Shown here: piece by piece, positions 11,962 to 23,917 of the stretch | How positions within the stretch are numbered: position 1 is the first letter of the stretch | Layout of the letters: each line of letters opens with the position of its first letter | From: Talinum fruticosum | Taxonomy: Eukaryota; Streptophyta; Magnoliopsida; Caryophyllales; Talinaceae | Reading direction: 5' to 3' | DNA: 64,000 nucleotides | Assembly: GCA_021018815.1 (NCBI GenBank) | Contig: JAITYX010000046.1 | Coordinates: 4,653,501 to 4,717,500, forward strand | Made by a program: the position numbers and the translations under genes | The notes under the pieces: generated by a model | The model's database searches: none | What the model was told of the DNA's origin: nothing | What the model saw: only the letters and a program-made list of their open reading frames with translations

Positions 11962-14155
11962 TGTTAATGCTTATCGTACAAGCAACAAATTAAACCACTA
12001 CTTAAACTTATAATAAACAATATAGCAAGGGCAAGTAGGGATCGAATCCACGAGGAAAGATATAATAACATGCAAGTTTTAATCTAATTAAATTTACTAC
12101 TCTTAAAAACAAAACAAAAAATATAAATTAAAATCAATAACTAAAATTCATAGAAAATTATCTAATAACTAAATAAATAATTTATACAGAATAATAAAAC
12201 TACAATAACCCAGAAATATTTTTGTATATTTTTTAGAACAATTAAAACAGAAAACTAAAGCAGAAAATAAACAAATTCTAAAACAGAAAATTAAATAAGT
12301 AAAATTCTGCACTAAAATAATTACGAAAATAAATACTAAAATTACCCAGAATAATAATACTAATTTTCTAAACCTAACCAGACCCTAAAAATATAAAAAC
12401 AAAATTTAAAATCTAATTTACGAATTTATTTTATTAAAAACCTGCAGTAATTAAATTCAAGAATTAAATCTGAAAAAATATCAAATTAATTCCAAAAATT
12501 ATAAAATTTAATCACAGCAAACTAGGACTCTATCTAAACCCTAAAAGAAAATAAAACAAGAAAAATAACAAAAGAAACTATTTTTAAACTAATTTCTAAC
12601 AAACTGACTCAAAAATAATAAACACTAACAGAAAATTAATTCTGAAAATTAAAATATATAAAGACTCAAAATTAAATTAAAATAAAATTACTAAAACTAA
12701 CCTAAAATACTGATCTTTAGGGGGTAACAAAATTAATAATAAAAGACTATATATTTATAAATAAAAATTGACAAACTAAAGAAAATAACTAAAAAGCAAA
12801 CAAATAATTATCAAAGATAGCAAATTTATAAAAACACTTAGTATAATCTATATCCACCATGCATATTATTATTTATCATTAACACACAAATTGATCTACC
12901 CATGAGCTAAACTGTAGAAGACAACCACTAGCGGATCTTCCCCGTTTTTCCTTAGTTATTAGTTTACTTAGGCCTAGCCCTAATATAAACCCTACTAATA
13001 TTGATAACCCTAGCACTAGCACTAGAATTTAATCAAATCAGAGCATTAAGTATTAGAAAAACATCATCTAGCACCTAATAACCAATCTACTAGCAAATTG
13101 ATTTAAGAAGGATCTATGATAATTTCCTAATTAAAAGGGATGGGTATGAGCCATCCATGATTAACTAGGGTGATACTTATGTCTAAAAGATCAAGCAATT
13201 ACGTACTTAAACCCTTTAAACTATCACATGAATTTATATAAAACTAAGTAGCGTGCACTCTAATTAATTAGACATAAATTCATAAACATTAAACACAAAT
13301 TATCATAAAATCATGGATTGAATCAATAAGACAATAAAAATCGAAACTTTGTTTCAAAATAAATAATTTAACATGGCTTCAAGTAGATTATACCAAGTAT
13401 AAGAAAAACTACTCACACATAATGTAATTTAAAACATGTAAACTAAATAAAACTAGCATCTTTAATATTAATCTAACAATAAAAACTCGATCTTTTCTAA
13501 TAAAAATTACAAAACTAAATTATACTACCGATATTAGTTTCTTTGACCCGGAAGATGGAGAAGATGATGATGGATGGTGGCTGGCTGGGCAGCGGACAGC
13601 AGCAGCCAGCAAGGAGCAGCAGCAGCAGTACGGTGCAGCCAGGAGCAGCGGCAGACAGCAAGCAGCAGGTGCAACAAGGAGCAGCGGAAGCAGGTGCAGC
13701 AAGAGAACGTGAGGTGGTCTGGGTAGCTAGGTGGCTGGCTGCTTGTGTGGGCAGTGGACGTGAGCAAGCAGCAGGTGCAGGCGGCTGGGATGTATGTGGC
13801 TGGCTTCCCGGTCTCTCTCCATGATGATAATAAGTAGTATATATAGGGTGAAAGAGTTAGGGTTTATTTCTCTTTCTTCTCTTCTAAGTTTCCCTTTTCT
13901 ATTCCACTTAGGATTTCCTAAAATATAATATCCTAAAATAAATATTTTATTACATATTATATTTATGGACCGACTTCATATATTTTCTTGGATGCTTGTC
14001 GGTAGCTAAAAATCCACTTTTAACGACTTTTCTTCTCTTCCCCACTTTATTCGATAATTACCTATAAATAGACAAAATAGAATAAATTAGATAAAATAAA
14101 CTATATAATATAAACTCAATAACTACTAAAAATACGTATAAAATACGACTTAACA
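11962..14155 (-). repeat. 3' LTR of element C
   Basis: Begins TGTTAATGCTTATCG and ends CGACTTAACA on the plus strand. It is nearly identical to 17271-19462: I see about a dozen differences in 2.19 kb, which suggests a recent insertion. A CAG/CTG-rich tract (13590-13790) makes spurious open frames on both strands. A TATATATA box at 13838-13845 is well placed for minus-strand transcription. Confidence 0.9.
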
Positions 14156-14170
14156 AATCCCCCACACTTA
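14156..14170 (-). other. Polypurine tract of element C
   Basis: Read on the minus strand, TAAGTGTGGGGGATT directly abuts the TG of the 3' LTR. It primes plus-strand DNA synthesis. Element D has TAAGTGTAGGGAATT at the same place (47466-47480). Confidence 0.8.
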
Positions 14171-15513
14171 GACTTTGGACGTCCTCGTGCAAAGAAATCT
14201 AAGACTCGATCTAATAATACGCTTTCTTATAAAGATATACATAAAACATAAAATATATACTAAGTTTGCCTTGCTTTCAAAAATACTTTGATGAAATTTT
14301 TGTCTTTCCCAAGCAAGTGAAGAACTAAACATTTTCATTGCCATCAGAGAGTTTATTCATCAGCCTCACAATATCTCTTTTAATTAAGCAACAATCAAAA
14401 ATTTATCCATATTTTTCAAACATGTACATTCCGGTCAAGAGGTCTAAAACTTTTTAGGATGGGAAAATTAAGGTGCAAGTATGGTTATAGACACACTCGA
14501 ATCAGCAGATAACTCACTAAAAATCGATAATAAACTTGTTTTGCAAACTTCTTTTTTTTTTTTTTCAATTATATATATATATATATATAACTCCATTCAA
14601 GCACATATTCGAGGCCCATATAGGGTCTTAGAAATATAACACTCCTCGTCTCCCACTCACCCAAACAGAGGTGCTGGAGTTAATACTCTATTTTTTTCTT
14701 TTTTTTTTTTTTTGTTAGTATGGTTCGAGCCATTGATCGGCCTAAAAGGGGCATGACTCTCCCAAGCATGGGTTACTCCATTCATAAGGCTCAACTTGAG
14801 ACCTAAACTTAAGGGGAAATGGCGCCGAGCCACCAACTCCGACCCATGTTGGTAAACTAACAATTTTTTTTTATTTTATTTATTTTATTTATTTATTTTA
14901 TTTTTTTTGTAGGCAAAACAAGAAAAATCAAAATTTTAGTGAGTCAATCTGCTAAGTTCGGTAGTCTAGGTGAACGGTTTAAGTCAATTTATTGCCTCTA
15001 TCACGATCATATAACATGATCAAATCGACAGAAAAATTATGATTGTCACTAATTGAAGAAATATATGAAGATCAACTCAAACAACTCGAATGACAATTAA
15101 CATGTTCAAATTTCTCACTTTCAAAGGGAAAGAAAAATTAGAAACAGAAAAATTTAAGCAAGTTAACCTAGCATATATTCATGTTCATGCATTTCTTTAC
15201 AAGAATATTTTTTTTTCAAAAAATAAGATAAAGATAAATGCATAAAATTAAAATGTAATAAAGATAAATGCATAAAATTAAAATGCAGGATGCACTCCCC
15301 ACTCTTAATTCATGCATTGTCCCTAATGCATGCTAAATAAAAATAAAAATTAAATTAAAGTAAAAATTATAGAAACTTCCCTGAAAATGTTGGGTTGCCT
15401 CCCAACCAGCGCCTTTGTTTACCGTCTTTGGCTCGACACCTTTGTAGCTCAAGGATCATTCAGTTGCATTTCCCACACTAAATTGATCCGGTCTTCCGCA
15501 TACTTGCAATTAG
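14171..15513 (-). other. 3' untranslated region of element C
   Basis: About 1.3 kb without a credible gene. It contains an (AT)n microsatellite at about 14569-14589, T tracts at 14551-14565 and 14692-14713, an ATTTT-rich tract at 14866-14910, and the hairpin motif at 15389-15404. A block around 14719-14862 (GGCGCCGAGCCACC, CCCATGTTGGTAAAC) is present in element D at 46797-46945 as well. Confidence 0.7.
15389..15404 (-). other. Conserved hairpin after the truncated gag-pol of element C
   Basis: TTGGG and CCCAA arms flank AGGCAA. The adjoining text (GTCGAGCC, then AAAGACG and AAACAAAGGCGC on the minus strand) is a signature that lies just after the pol stop in Athila and Tat-related elements. 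Here it lies about 110 bp after the end of gag, which shows that the pol in between has been deleted. Element D has the same arrangement at 46134-46149. Confidence 0.65.
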
Positions 15514-17052
15514 TTAGAGATTTCTTTTGGAAAAGAGCAGATGTATTCTCCCCACACTTATCTTGTTGTTCCTTTTCAATTTTAATTTGTTCGTGAATAG
15601 ATCTTTAAGGAACTTAGCATAACGAGGTTCCCGTTTCATGGTATCTAGAAGAGGAATGTTGATTTCTGCCTTCTTAGATATTTCTATGATATCTTCAATT
15701 GCCTCATCTATTGTAGGAGTTGTGCTTATTAGTCTACTAGGGAAAGGTGGGATAGGCTTGTAAAGATCTTTCTTATTTTCACCTATTTCCTTAGCATTAG
15801 AGGCGTCATCTTTGTTTTGGTCAAGTTCAGATTCCTTGACCTCTAATTCTAGCTCTACCTCTATGTTTTTCCTAGGTTCCTCTAACTCTTTCCCATTATT
15901 AAGTGTTATGACACTCACATTTTCTTTTGGATCTTGGAAAGGTTGAGATTGCATTTGGGCTTGCAGGTTACTAAGCATGTTATCATTGGCAATCCGTTTC
16001 TCTTGTACCTGCTTTATGGTCATCTCTAAGTTTTGGAACCTAAGGTTAGTCTCCTTTTTCTGGTCATCCATCTTCTTAATGATTTGCTCTAAAAGATAAT
16101 TAGTTTTGTCATGAGCAATGGATTGATCAAATTCTAGGGGTTTTCTTCAAATTCATACCTAAGGTTAGGGTAATCACTCCATTCTTCATAAGTGTTTGAG
16201 AATATGTTATAATTCATTCGACCTTGGTTGGAAAAAATAGCATTCACATGCCCTCTTTATTGTGTAGGGCATGAATTAGCAACATGACCCTCTAAATAGC
16301 AAATACTACAAACTACTACTTCTTCTCTGTGGACCAATTTATTCAACATAACAGTAATTTGGGACAATTGGGTCTCTACGAGATGGACCTAAATTGAACT
16401 CATTAACATTCCTAAATTGGGTATCTCCCATTCCAAATTGTTGAGTATTTTGGGCCATAATATTTAACAATTCTCTAGCCCGAGCTGGAGTCTTATTAAA
16501 CAAGGTCCCTCCACTAGCAACATCTACCATATTTCTACCTATTGGCAATAAACCTTCATAAAAATATTGAATCAATAAATGCTCAGGAATTTGATGTTGG
16601 GGACAACTAGCACATAATTTATTAAAACGCTCCCAATATTTAGAAAAACTCTCCCCAATCATCTCGTTTAATACCACAAATTTCCTTTCTAATGGACCCT
16701 ATCCTAGATGCAGGAAAAATTTCTCTAAAAATGCTTTATGAACTTCGGTCCATGTAGTGAATGTTGCAGGTGGTAAGTAATAAAACCAATCTTTAGCCTT
16801 ATCCTGAGCTGAAAAGGGAAAGGCTCTCAACTTAATTTGGTCTTGGGTGATTCCCTCAAGTTGCATAGTGGAACATGTAATAATAAACTCATTGATATGA
16901 CGATATGGGTCCTCACCAGGCAGTCCATGAAATTTAGGTAACATATTTAAAAATCCGGAGTTCGGTTTTAGAGGTTGGTCCAATGCAGGATATGAGATAG
17001 GTAAAAGTTGTGTATCCAAGTTAGGTGCAGCAAGTTCACGTAAGGTAGTCAT
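15514..17052 (-). pseudogene. Athila-type gag of element C
   Basis: Capsid precursor on the minus strand starting at 17052 (MTTLRELAAPNLDTQLLPIS). The core LPKFHGLPGEDPYRHINEF and the DKAKDWFYYLPPATFTTW block end at an in-frame TAG (16699-16701). The same frame continues as ESFSKYWERFNKLCASCPQH and LIQYFYEGLLPIGRNMVDVA to 16339, where a +1 slip intervenes. A CCHC knuckle (C-x2-C-x4-H-x4-C) is readable at 16269-16310. From 16071 to 15514 a 185-residue stretch holds a coiled-coil-like segment, the ENVSVITL..GKELEEP motif and REPRYAKFLKDLFTNKLKLK, typical of Athila gag up to the protease. The protease itself is missing. Element D shares the TAG and its bracketing frame slips. Confidence 0.85.
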
Positions 17053-17247
17053 CTCAATAATTTTAGAACTTACGAAACAGTAATCGAAACACTTACTTGG
17101 CTTTCAACTTCGTCAAATGTATACTCCTTTTCAAAATAAAAAAACACTAAAAAAAAACAAAACTATGAAAACAAACTATTAAAGTTACAAAGAAGTAATA
17201 AAAGTAGTAAATCTAAAATAAATAAAACTAACAACTATTATTTTCTT

Positions 17248-17265
17248 TCCCAAGCAACGGCGCCA
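17248..17265 (-). other. Primer binding site of element C (tRNA-Asp)
   Basis: On the minus strand TGGCGCCGTTGCTTGGG follows the 5' LTR after a 5-base AATTT. Its first 12 bases are the complement of the plant tRNA-Asp 3' end (GCAACGGCGCCA), as is usual for Athila elements. Confidence 0.85.
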
Positions 17266-17270
17266 AAATT

Positions 17271-19462
17271 TGTTAATGCTTATCGTACAGCAACAAATTA
17301 AACCACTACTTAAACTTATAATAAACAATATAGCAAGGGCAAGTAGGGATCGAATCCACGAGGAAAGATATAATAACATGCAAGTTTTAATCTAATTAAA
17401 TTTACTACTCTTAAAAACAAAACAAAAAATATAAATTAAAATCAATAACTAAAATTCATAGAAAATTATCTAATAACTAAATAAATAATTTATACAGAAT
17501 AATAAAACTACAATAACCCAGAAATATTTTTGTATATTTTTTAGAACAATTAAAACAGAAAACTAAAGCAGAAAATAAACAAATTCTAAAACAGAAAATT
17601 AAATAAGTAAAATTCTGCACTAAAATAATTACGAAAATAAATACTAAAATTACCCAGAATAATAATACTAATTTTCTAAACCTAACCAGACCCTAAAAAT
17701 ATAAAAACAAAATTTAAAATCTAATTTACGAATTTATTTTATTAAAAACCTGCAGTAATTAAATTCAAGAATTAAATCTGAAAAAATATCAAATTAATTC
17801 CAAAAATTATAAAATTTAATCACAGCAAACTAGGACTCTATCTAAACCCTAAAAGAAAATAAAACAAGAAAAATAACAAAAGAAACTATTTTTAAACTAA
17901 TTTCTAACAAACTGACTCAAAAATAATAAACACTAACAGAAAATTAATTCTGAAAATTAAAATATATAAAGACTCAAAATTAAATTAAAATAAAATTACT
18001 AAAACTAACCTAAAATACTGATCTTTAGGGGGTAACAAAATTAATAATAAAAGACTATATATTTATAAATAAAAATTGACAAACTAAAGAAAATAACTAA
18101 AAAGCAAACAAATAATTATCAAAGATAGCAAATTTATAAAAACACTTAGTATAATCTATATCCACCATGCATATTATTATTTATCATTAACACACAAATT
18201 GATCTACCCATGAGCTAAACTGTAGAAGACAACCACTAGCGGATCTTCCCCGTTTTTCTTAGTTATTAGTTTACTTAGGCCTAGTCCTAATATAAACCCT
18301 ACTAATATTGATAACCCTAGCACTAGCACTAGAATTTAATCAAATCAGAGCATTAAGTATTAGAAAAACATCATCTAGCACCTAATAACTAATCTACTAG
18401 CAAATTGATTTAAGAAGGATCTATGATAATTTCCTAATTAAAAGGGATGGGTATGAGCCATCCATGATTAACTAGGGTGATACTTATGTCTAAAAGATCA
18501 AGCAATTACGTACTTAAACCCTTTAAACTATCACATGAATTTATATAAAACTAAGTAGCGTGCACTCTAATTAATTAGACATAAATTCATAAACATTAAA
18601 CACAAATTATCATAAAATCATGGATTGAATCAATAAGACAATAAAAATCGAAACTTTGTTTCAAAATAAATAATTTAACATGGCTTCAAGTAGATTATAC
18701 CAAGTATAAGAAAAACTACTCACACATAATGTAATTTAAAACATGTAAACTAAATAAAACTAGCATCTTTAATATTAATCTAACAATAAAAACTCGATCT
18801 TTTCTAATAAAAATTACAAAACTAAATTATACTACCGATATTAGTTTCTTTGACCTGGGAAAATGGAGAAGATGATGATGGATGGTGACTCGGCTGGGCA
18901 GCGGACAGCAGCAGCCAGCAAGGAGCAGCAGCAGCAGTACGGTGCAGCCAGGAGCAGCGGCAGACAGCAAGCAGCAGGTGCAACAAGGAGCAGCGGAAGC
19001 AGGTGCAGCAAGAGAACGTGAGGTGGTGCAGGTAGCTAGGTGGCTGGCTGCTTGTGTGGGCAGTGGACGTGAGCAAGCAGCAGGTGCGGCGGCTGGGATG
19101 TATGTGGCTGGCTTCCCGGTCTCTCTCCATGATGATAATAAGTAGTATATATAGGGTGAAAGAGTTAGGGTTTATTTCTCTTTCTTCTCTTCTAAGTTTC
19201 CCTTTTCTATTCCACTTAGGATTTCCTAAAATATAATATCCTAAAATAAATATTTTATTACATATTATATTTATGGACCGACTTCATATATTTTCTTGGA
19301 TGCTTGTCCGTAGCTAAAAATCCACTTTTAACGACTTTTCTTCTCTTCCCCACTTTATTCGATAATTACCTATAAATAGACAAAATAGAATAAATTAGAT
19401 AAAATAAACTATATAATATAAACTCAATAACTACTAAAAATACGTATAAAATACGACTTAAC
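17271..19462 (-). repeat. 5' LTR of element C
   Basis: Near-identical partner of 11962-14155. The outer terminal base appears as G instead of A (TTAACG), beside TAAAC. Differences from the other LTR include small indels near 18255 and 18855 and changes in the CAG-rich tract. It supplies the promoter for the minus-strand transcript. Confidence 0.9.
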
Positions 19463-20690
19463 GTAAACCTTTGCTTTTGTATCTCACCACAACAAAGACA
19501 ACTATGGGAGCCATGTTAGCTAAGAAGGATGGAAAAGAAGAACGTGCGATCTACTATCTTAGTAAGAAGTTCCTTGACTATGAGACTAGATATACACTCG
19601 TTAGAGAAGATATCTTTGGCTTTGGTTTGGACTACCAAGAAGGTCAAACACTACATGTTGACCTACATAGTATATGTGGTAACACCCATGAATCCTATTG
19701 AGTACATACTTGAGCAACCGACTATCAATATTAAGATGGCACAATGAACTGTTATGCTCTCACAATTTGAACTCAAGCTTGTTCCTCAAAAAGCGATCAA
19801 AGGCGAGTAGTATCGGAATTCTTGGCAGATCTACCCGTGCCTGAATTGCAACTCGAACACCTGATTTCCCGGATGAAGATATTTTACAAGTAGAGATGGA
19901 CGTTTGGACAATGTACTTTGATTGCGCTTCTAATCGAAGGGCTTTGGAGTAGGGATTCTTTTAATCTTACCAAAGGGAGCACATACTCCCATTTCGGTTA
20001 AGCTAGACTTCAAAGTCACTAATAATGTCTGCAGAGTACGAAGCTTGTATCACAGGACTTGAAGCTACAATAGAGATTGGGGTCAAGAATATTAGGGTTT
20101 TAGGTGATTTCAGTTTGATCAGCAACTAAATTTCGCAAAGGTGCAAGGTCCGCAACGAAGCATTGGCACCTTACCAAGCATATTTGATAAAATTATCTAA
20201 ACACTTTAAGAAGATTTCCTTCACTTACCTTCCTAGGGATGATAATCAATTTGTTGATGCACTAGCTAAGTTAGAATGCGATCAATATTCCTGTTGGCAT
20301 TTATTCAATGCCTGTTCACATTGAGCGATGGAGATAGCACTGCACACGTCTACACGTTAGAGATATCCAATATCGACCATACCAGTTCGTATCATGATAT
20401 TTATCAATACTTGGATAAACAAGAATATCCTTTGGACTCCACACCTAGAGCCCAACGAGACATCGGGATGTTGGCTGCACAATTCTTCCTCAATCAAGGT
20501 CGGTTGTTCGAAAACTAATTCGGGATCAACTTACTTTGTGTCAATCAACATGAAGCAAAGCACATCATGGAAGAAATTCATGAAGGAGAATGCGAGCCTC
20601 ATATGAACGGTAGAATGGTGGTCCGGAAGGTTTAGAGACTGGCTATTATTGGTCAACTATGGCAGCAGATTGTTACGATTTTGTTAGAAG
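19463..20690 (+). pseudogene. Tat-type pol, unit B, second part: RT-RNase H connection and RNase H
   Basis: Continuation of unit B pol after element C. The connection reads TTTKTTMGAMLAKKDGKEER then YYLSKKFLDYETRYT at 19484-19605. RNase H begins with WTMYFDCASNRRALE near 19905-19950. EYEACITGLEATIEIGVKNI lies near 20037-20096 and DNQFVDALAKL near 20240-20275, so the order of acidic residues typical of RNase H is recognisable. Several stops and frame changes are present. It corresponds to 1900-2750 of unit A. Confidence 0.8.
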
Positions 20691-21632
20691 GTGCCATAAA
20701 TGTCGGTGCATGCAAACTTACAACACCAACCTCCGTCATTTCTCACCACATTATCCTCACCTCGACCGTTTTCGGTTTGGGGAATAGACATTATCGGCAA
20801 GGTGACTCCTAAAGAAAGAGGTGGTCACGAATTCATGTTAGTAGTAATCGACTACTTCACCAAATGGGTAGAAGCGGCTTCGATGCTACCCCGATGCCGA
20901 AACAGGTAGCCAAAGTCATCACTCAGAATATCATCTGTTGTTATGGAGTGCCCAACGAGCTCATAAGTGACCATGGTAGACATTTCAAGAAGGAAGTAGC
21001 AGATTTATTGGATAAGTCTAAAATCCAAGCATCATAAATCTTCTCCATATCGTCCTTAGACCAACGAGAGCGATTGAAGCCGCCAATAAGAACATTCGAG
21101 AGAATAGTGGAGAAAATGGCGAGTTACTTATAAGGATTGGCCAAATAAGTCGCCTTTCACTCTATGGGGTTACATAACTTCTATTAGATCCTCCACGGGA
21201 GCAACGCCCTACTCTCTAATCTATGGCATGGAAGCAGTCCTTCCAGTTGAGATTGTCATTCCTTAATTAAGGATAATTGTTGAAAGTAAGATTCCGGAAG
21301 TCTGAGTAGGCTAAAGCACGTTATGAGGAATTAGTGTTTTCGGATCAAAGGCGATTCAACGCCATGCATAATGTCCAAATATACCAAGCTTGTATATCCA
21401 GGGCATTGAATAAAGAAGGTTAAGCCTCACAACTTGCAAATTGGGGATTTAGTCCTTAGAGAGGTCGAGCTCCAATTCAGGATCCACGAGGAAATTAAGC
21501 CTAACTAGCAGAGCCCATTTATACTTAATCGGATTATACTTGGAGGAGCAGTAAAATTAACCGATTTAGAAGGAGAAGAGATCTTTTAGTATACTAATCT
21601 GGATCGAGTTGAAGAAGTACTACACCCAACAT
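20691..21632 (+). pseudogene. Tat-type integrase, unit B (3' end of pol)
   Basis: The integrase core is clear at 20700-20909: SVWGIDIIGKVTPKERGGHE then VVIDYFTKWVEAA carries the first two catalytic acids. SDHGRHFKKEVADLLDK follows near 20966-21020, and [19 protein letters not shown] near 21200-21260. Frame breaks separate these blocks. The C-terminus ends in LKKYY at about 21610-21630, as in unit A. Directly after it comes the spacer leading to the antisense gene Y. Confidence 0.8.
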
Positions 21633-22009
21633 ACCTCTAGGTAGTGGGCTGAGCCCAGCCCAACCAGGTTTGGCTAAGGCGGGCGCCGCTACCACTCGGT
21701 CAACGGTGGACTCGGTCGGGCCACGATTTTTCCTTTCTTTTTTTTTCTGGTTTTCTTTGGTTCGTTTATTTGCTGGATAGTCCAATTAGACAATCCAATA
21801 TGTATGTTGGTTTTCTTCACTATTATTATTCTACCTCTTAAGTGAGCGATAAAGATATAAAAGTATAGCATAACACTTACATTTATTCAATAAGGGTAAA
21901 CCTACTACTTACCTAAATACATAGCTAATAAAAGGAATTTAAATACTGTTCTAAAGAGGCAAAACTAATCCTCATTTTATTCTATCTCAAGTTCCTAAGA
22001 ATTTGAGTC
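21633..22009. other. Spacer between Tat pol and antisense gene Y, unit B
   Basis: The left half matches the tail of unit A (4012-4110). From about 21760 the sequence matches unit B' (from about 32440), with the shared phrase AGTCCAATTAG. It contains TGGTTCGT at 21758-21765, which reappears at the LTR/Y junction of unit B' at 32415-32422. No gene seen. Confidence 0.6.
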
Positions 22010-23220
22010 CTAGTCTATTTTCACTTTCTTTCCTTTAAGGTCGCTAGACTCAAATTCCTCGTCTCGGGTGCATTTCTTTAGCTCTTGGATTCCTCGGGCT
22101 CTCCTTTCTTCATTTTCCTTAGCTTTGGTTTCTTTTCGACGAGCGCACGCAGCCATCCGAGGGTTTACTTCATGAATTTGTAGAGGGGTAGCAGCAGGAA
22201 CGACTTCTTCGGGGTTTAGCTCTCTAACTCTTAATGCTTTTTGTCGATCGAGTTCGACTTCTATTATCCACTCTAGATAATAGGGAGAAATAATAGTATT
22301 TGTAACTCCGTCAGGTGTCCTCGAGTCGTAGGAGTGAACAGTCTCAGCGAGACCTCTCCAAGTACTCGGGCTATGACCCAATCAGCCTAGAGCTACCGTA
22401 TCCTCTAAACAAGTCAAAAGTAGCGAGGCCGGATGCAATCCAAGTAGCGGTATTACTTGTTCTCTACCCATTTGCCACACCACAAGGCTTGGGAAGTAAT
22501 AAGTGCTCTCTTCTAGACCCAATAGATGGATGTATGGATGTTGTGTAGAATGCGCTTTGAATTGGGAAACGTTCCAATGCTTAACATTACATAACAAATC
22601 ATGGCTGTGATTTTTGTGGTATTCTTCTCATTGAAAAGCGAACAGTCGATTACCGCTAATGTCCGTTTACGCTGGCAAAAGTGAGTTGCTAGGTACGTGT
22701 CCAAGCTAGGGGAGCTTCAATGAGTTTAAGATGTTCCATTAGCCGGATCTGCACATTACGGATGCAAAATCGAAATTAGTGTCCTGCACGATCAAAGTCT
22801 AACTCTTTTAGGCCCAACAGGAGCAAAATTGCAATAAAAATATAAAATAATGTCGAGTAGAAGTAGGAACAAAAGTTCGATTTTTGGAATGGACCGAAGG
22901 CACCATGGTTTGCTTCCGTTTGTTTTAGTGCTTACCTACAATAACATAGGGCTACCGCATTAATTTTATTCGGCATTAGCTTCAACTTGGTTTAAGCCAA
23001 TGATCATTTCAAGCAACTATTAGCGGCGTTAGGGAGCAATAATCCTCTAATTGTTCCACCGGACTTAGCAGAGGCACCGGTGCCGGGTCCTCGTGACCCT
23101 CTACTAGCAGGAATCCCCTATAAGGCACATGATTGTGGCTCGGCGTAATAATAGACTCGACATAAGCACACACATTGCGGTAATCGGGTTGGTTAAGCTA
23201 ACCCGATTCCCAATAAGGAT

Positions 23221-23251
23221 CACTACTAGAAACACTGGATTTTATGACAGC
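23221..23251 (+). repeat. Left terminal inverted repeat of the CACTA element
   Basis: 31 bp starting CACTACTAGAAACACTGG. It pairs with the right end at 26209-26239 with four transition mismatches. Confidence 0.9.
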
Positions 23252-23254
23252 CAA

Positions 23255-23725
23255 AATCGGTCACAAAATGGCAAATTTCGGTCACAAATGGGGTTTGTGA
23301 CCGAATTTGTGACCGATTTACGCGGTCACAAAACCCCTCACTGGAAAATGGAATTTGTGACCGATTCGGTCACAAATTGTGACCGTAATTGTGACCGAAA
23401 TTTCGGTCACAAATTGTGACCGCTCTATATTTCACATTGATTTTGCGATCGTTATTTCGATGCGAAATTATGATCGCTTTGTGACCGAAAACATTTGTGA
23501 CCGATTTTGTGACCGTTATTCTTTAGAAATTTTGTGACCGATTTTGTGACCGTTATATAATTCGACCGCTTTTGTGAGTCGACTTAGTTTTGAAGTTGTG
23601 GTACTTTGTGACCGCTTTTGTGACTAACTTAGTTTTAAAATTATATTTATTTGTGACCGCTTTGTGACCGATTCCGTTTTATTCTTAAACACTTTTCTGA
23701 ATGATTTTGTGACCGATTATGTTTT
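23255..23725. repeat. Left subterminal array of TGTGACCG motifs in the CACTA element
   Basis: I count about 20 copies of GTGACCG in both orientations in about 460 bp, several in head-to-head pairs (for example near 23358-23425). Such subterminal arrays bind the element's own DNA-binding protein in En/Spm-type transposons. The right end (25945-26220) has a sparser, more mutated version. Confidence 0.85.
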
Positions 23726-23741
23726 ATACTTAACTTTTATT

Positions 23742-23869
23742 TATATGACAAAAATCAAAAGCACATCATATAATAATAGCAATACATTTCGAGTATCCTA
23801 CTCCATGGTAGGATTGTCAACTAACATGAATTTAAATTTACGTAACGTTCGATCGAGACACGAGCCATT
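23742..23869 (+). repeat. Direct repeat, left copy, flanking the captured gene
   Basis: About 130 bp (ATATGACA... GAGCCATT) repeated at 25083-25214 with roughly 85% identity. The two copies bracket the transaldolase fragment, and the left copy lies where that fragment's 3' untranslated region would be. Confidence 0.7.
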
Positions 23870-23917
23870 TCTTATTCAAGTCATTCGATAACAACAAATG
23901 ATACGAACATGTCTGCT

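Larger units (their letters stand above)
11962..19462 (-). mobile_element. Element C: gag-only Athila-type LTR retrotransposon (TR-GAG type)
   Basis: A 7.5-kb element with two LTRs of about 2.19 kb (11962-14155 and 17271-19462), TGTTAA...TTAACA ends, a tRNA-Asp primer site, gag and a polypurine tract, but no protease, RT, RNase H or integrase. Orientation is minus: the 5' LTR is on the right. It interrupts the RT-RNase H part of Tat unit B. The flanks GAAAC (left) and TAAAC (right) look like a 5-bp target duplication with one changed base, and the joined flanks match unit A at 1890-1930. It matches the described class of terminal-repeat retrotransposons with only a gag domain, and must have been moved by another element's enzymes. 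Confidence 0.9.

Noticed and set aside
13520..13824. Open frames on both strands (Gln/Ala-rich and Cys/Leu-rich); the same at 18822-19145
   Set aside because: They lie in the CAG/CTG-rich tract of the two LTRs of element C, are open on both strands, and have no domain. Composition explains them.
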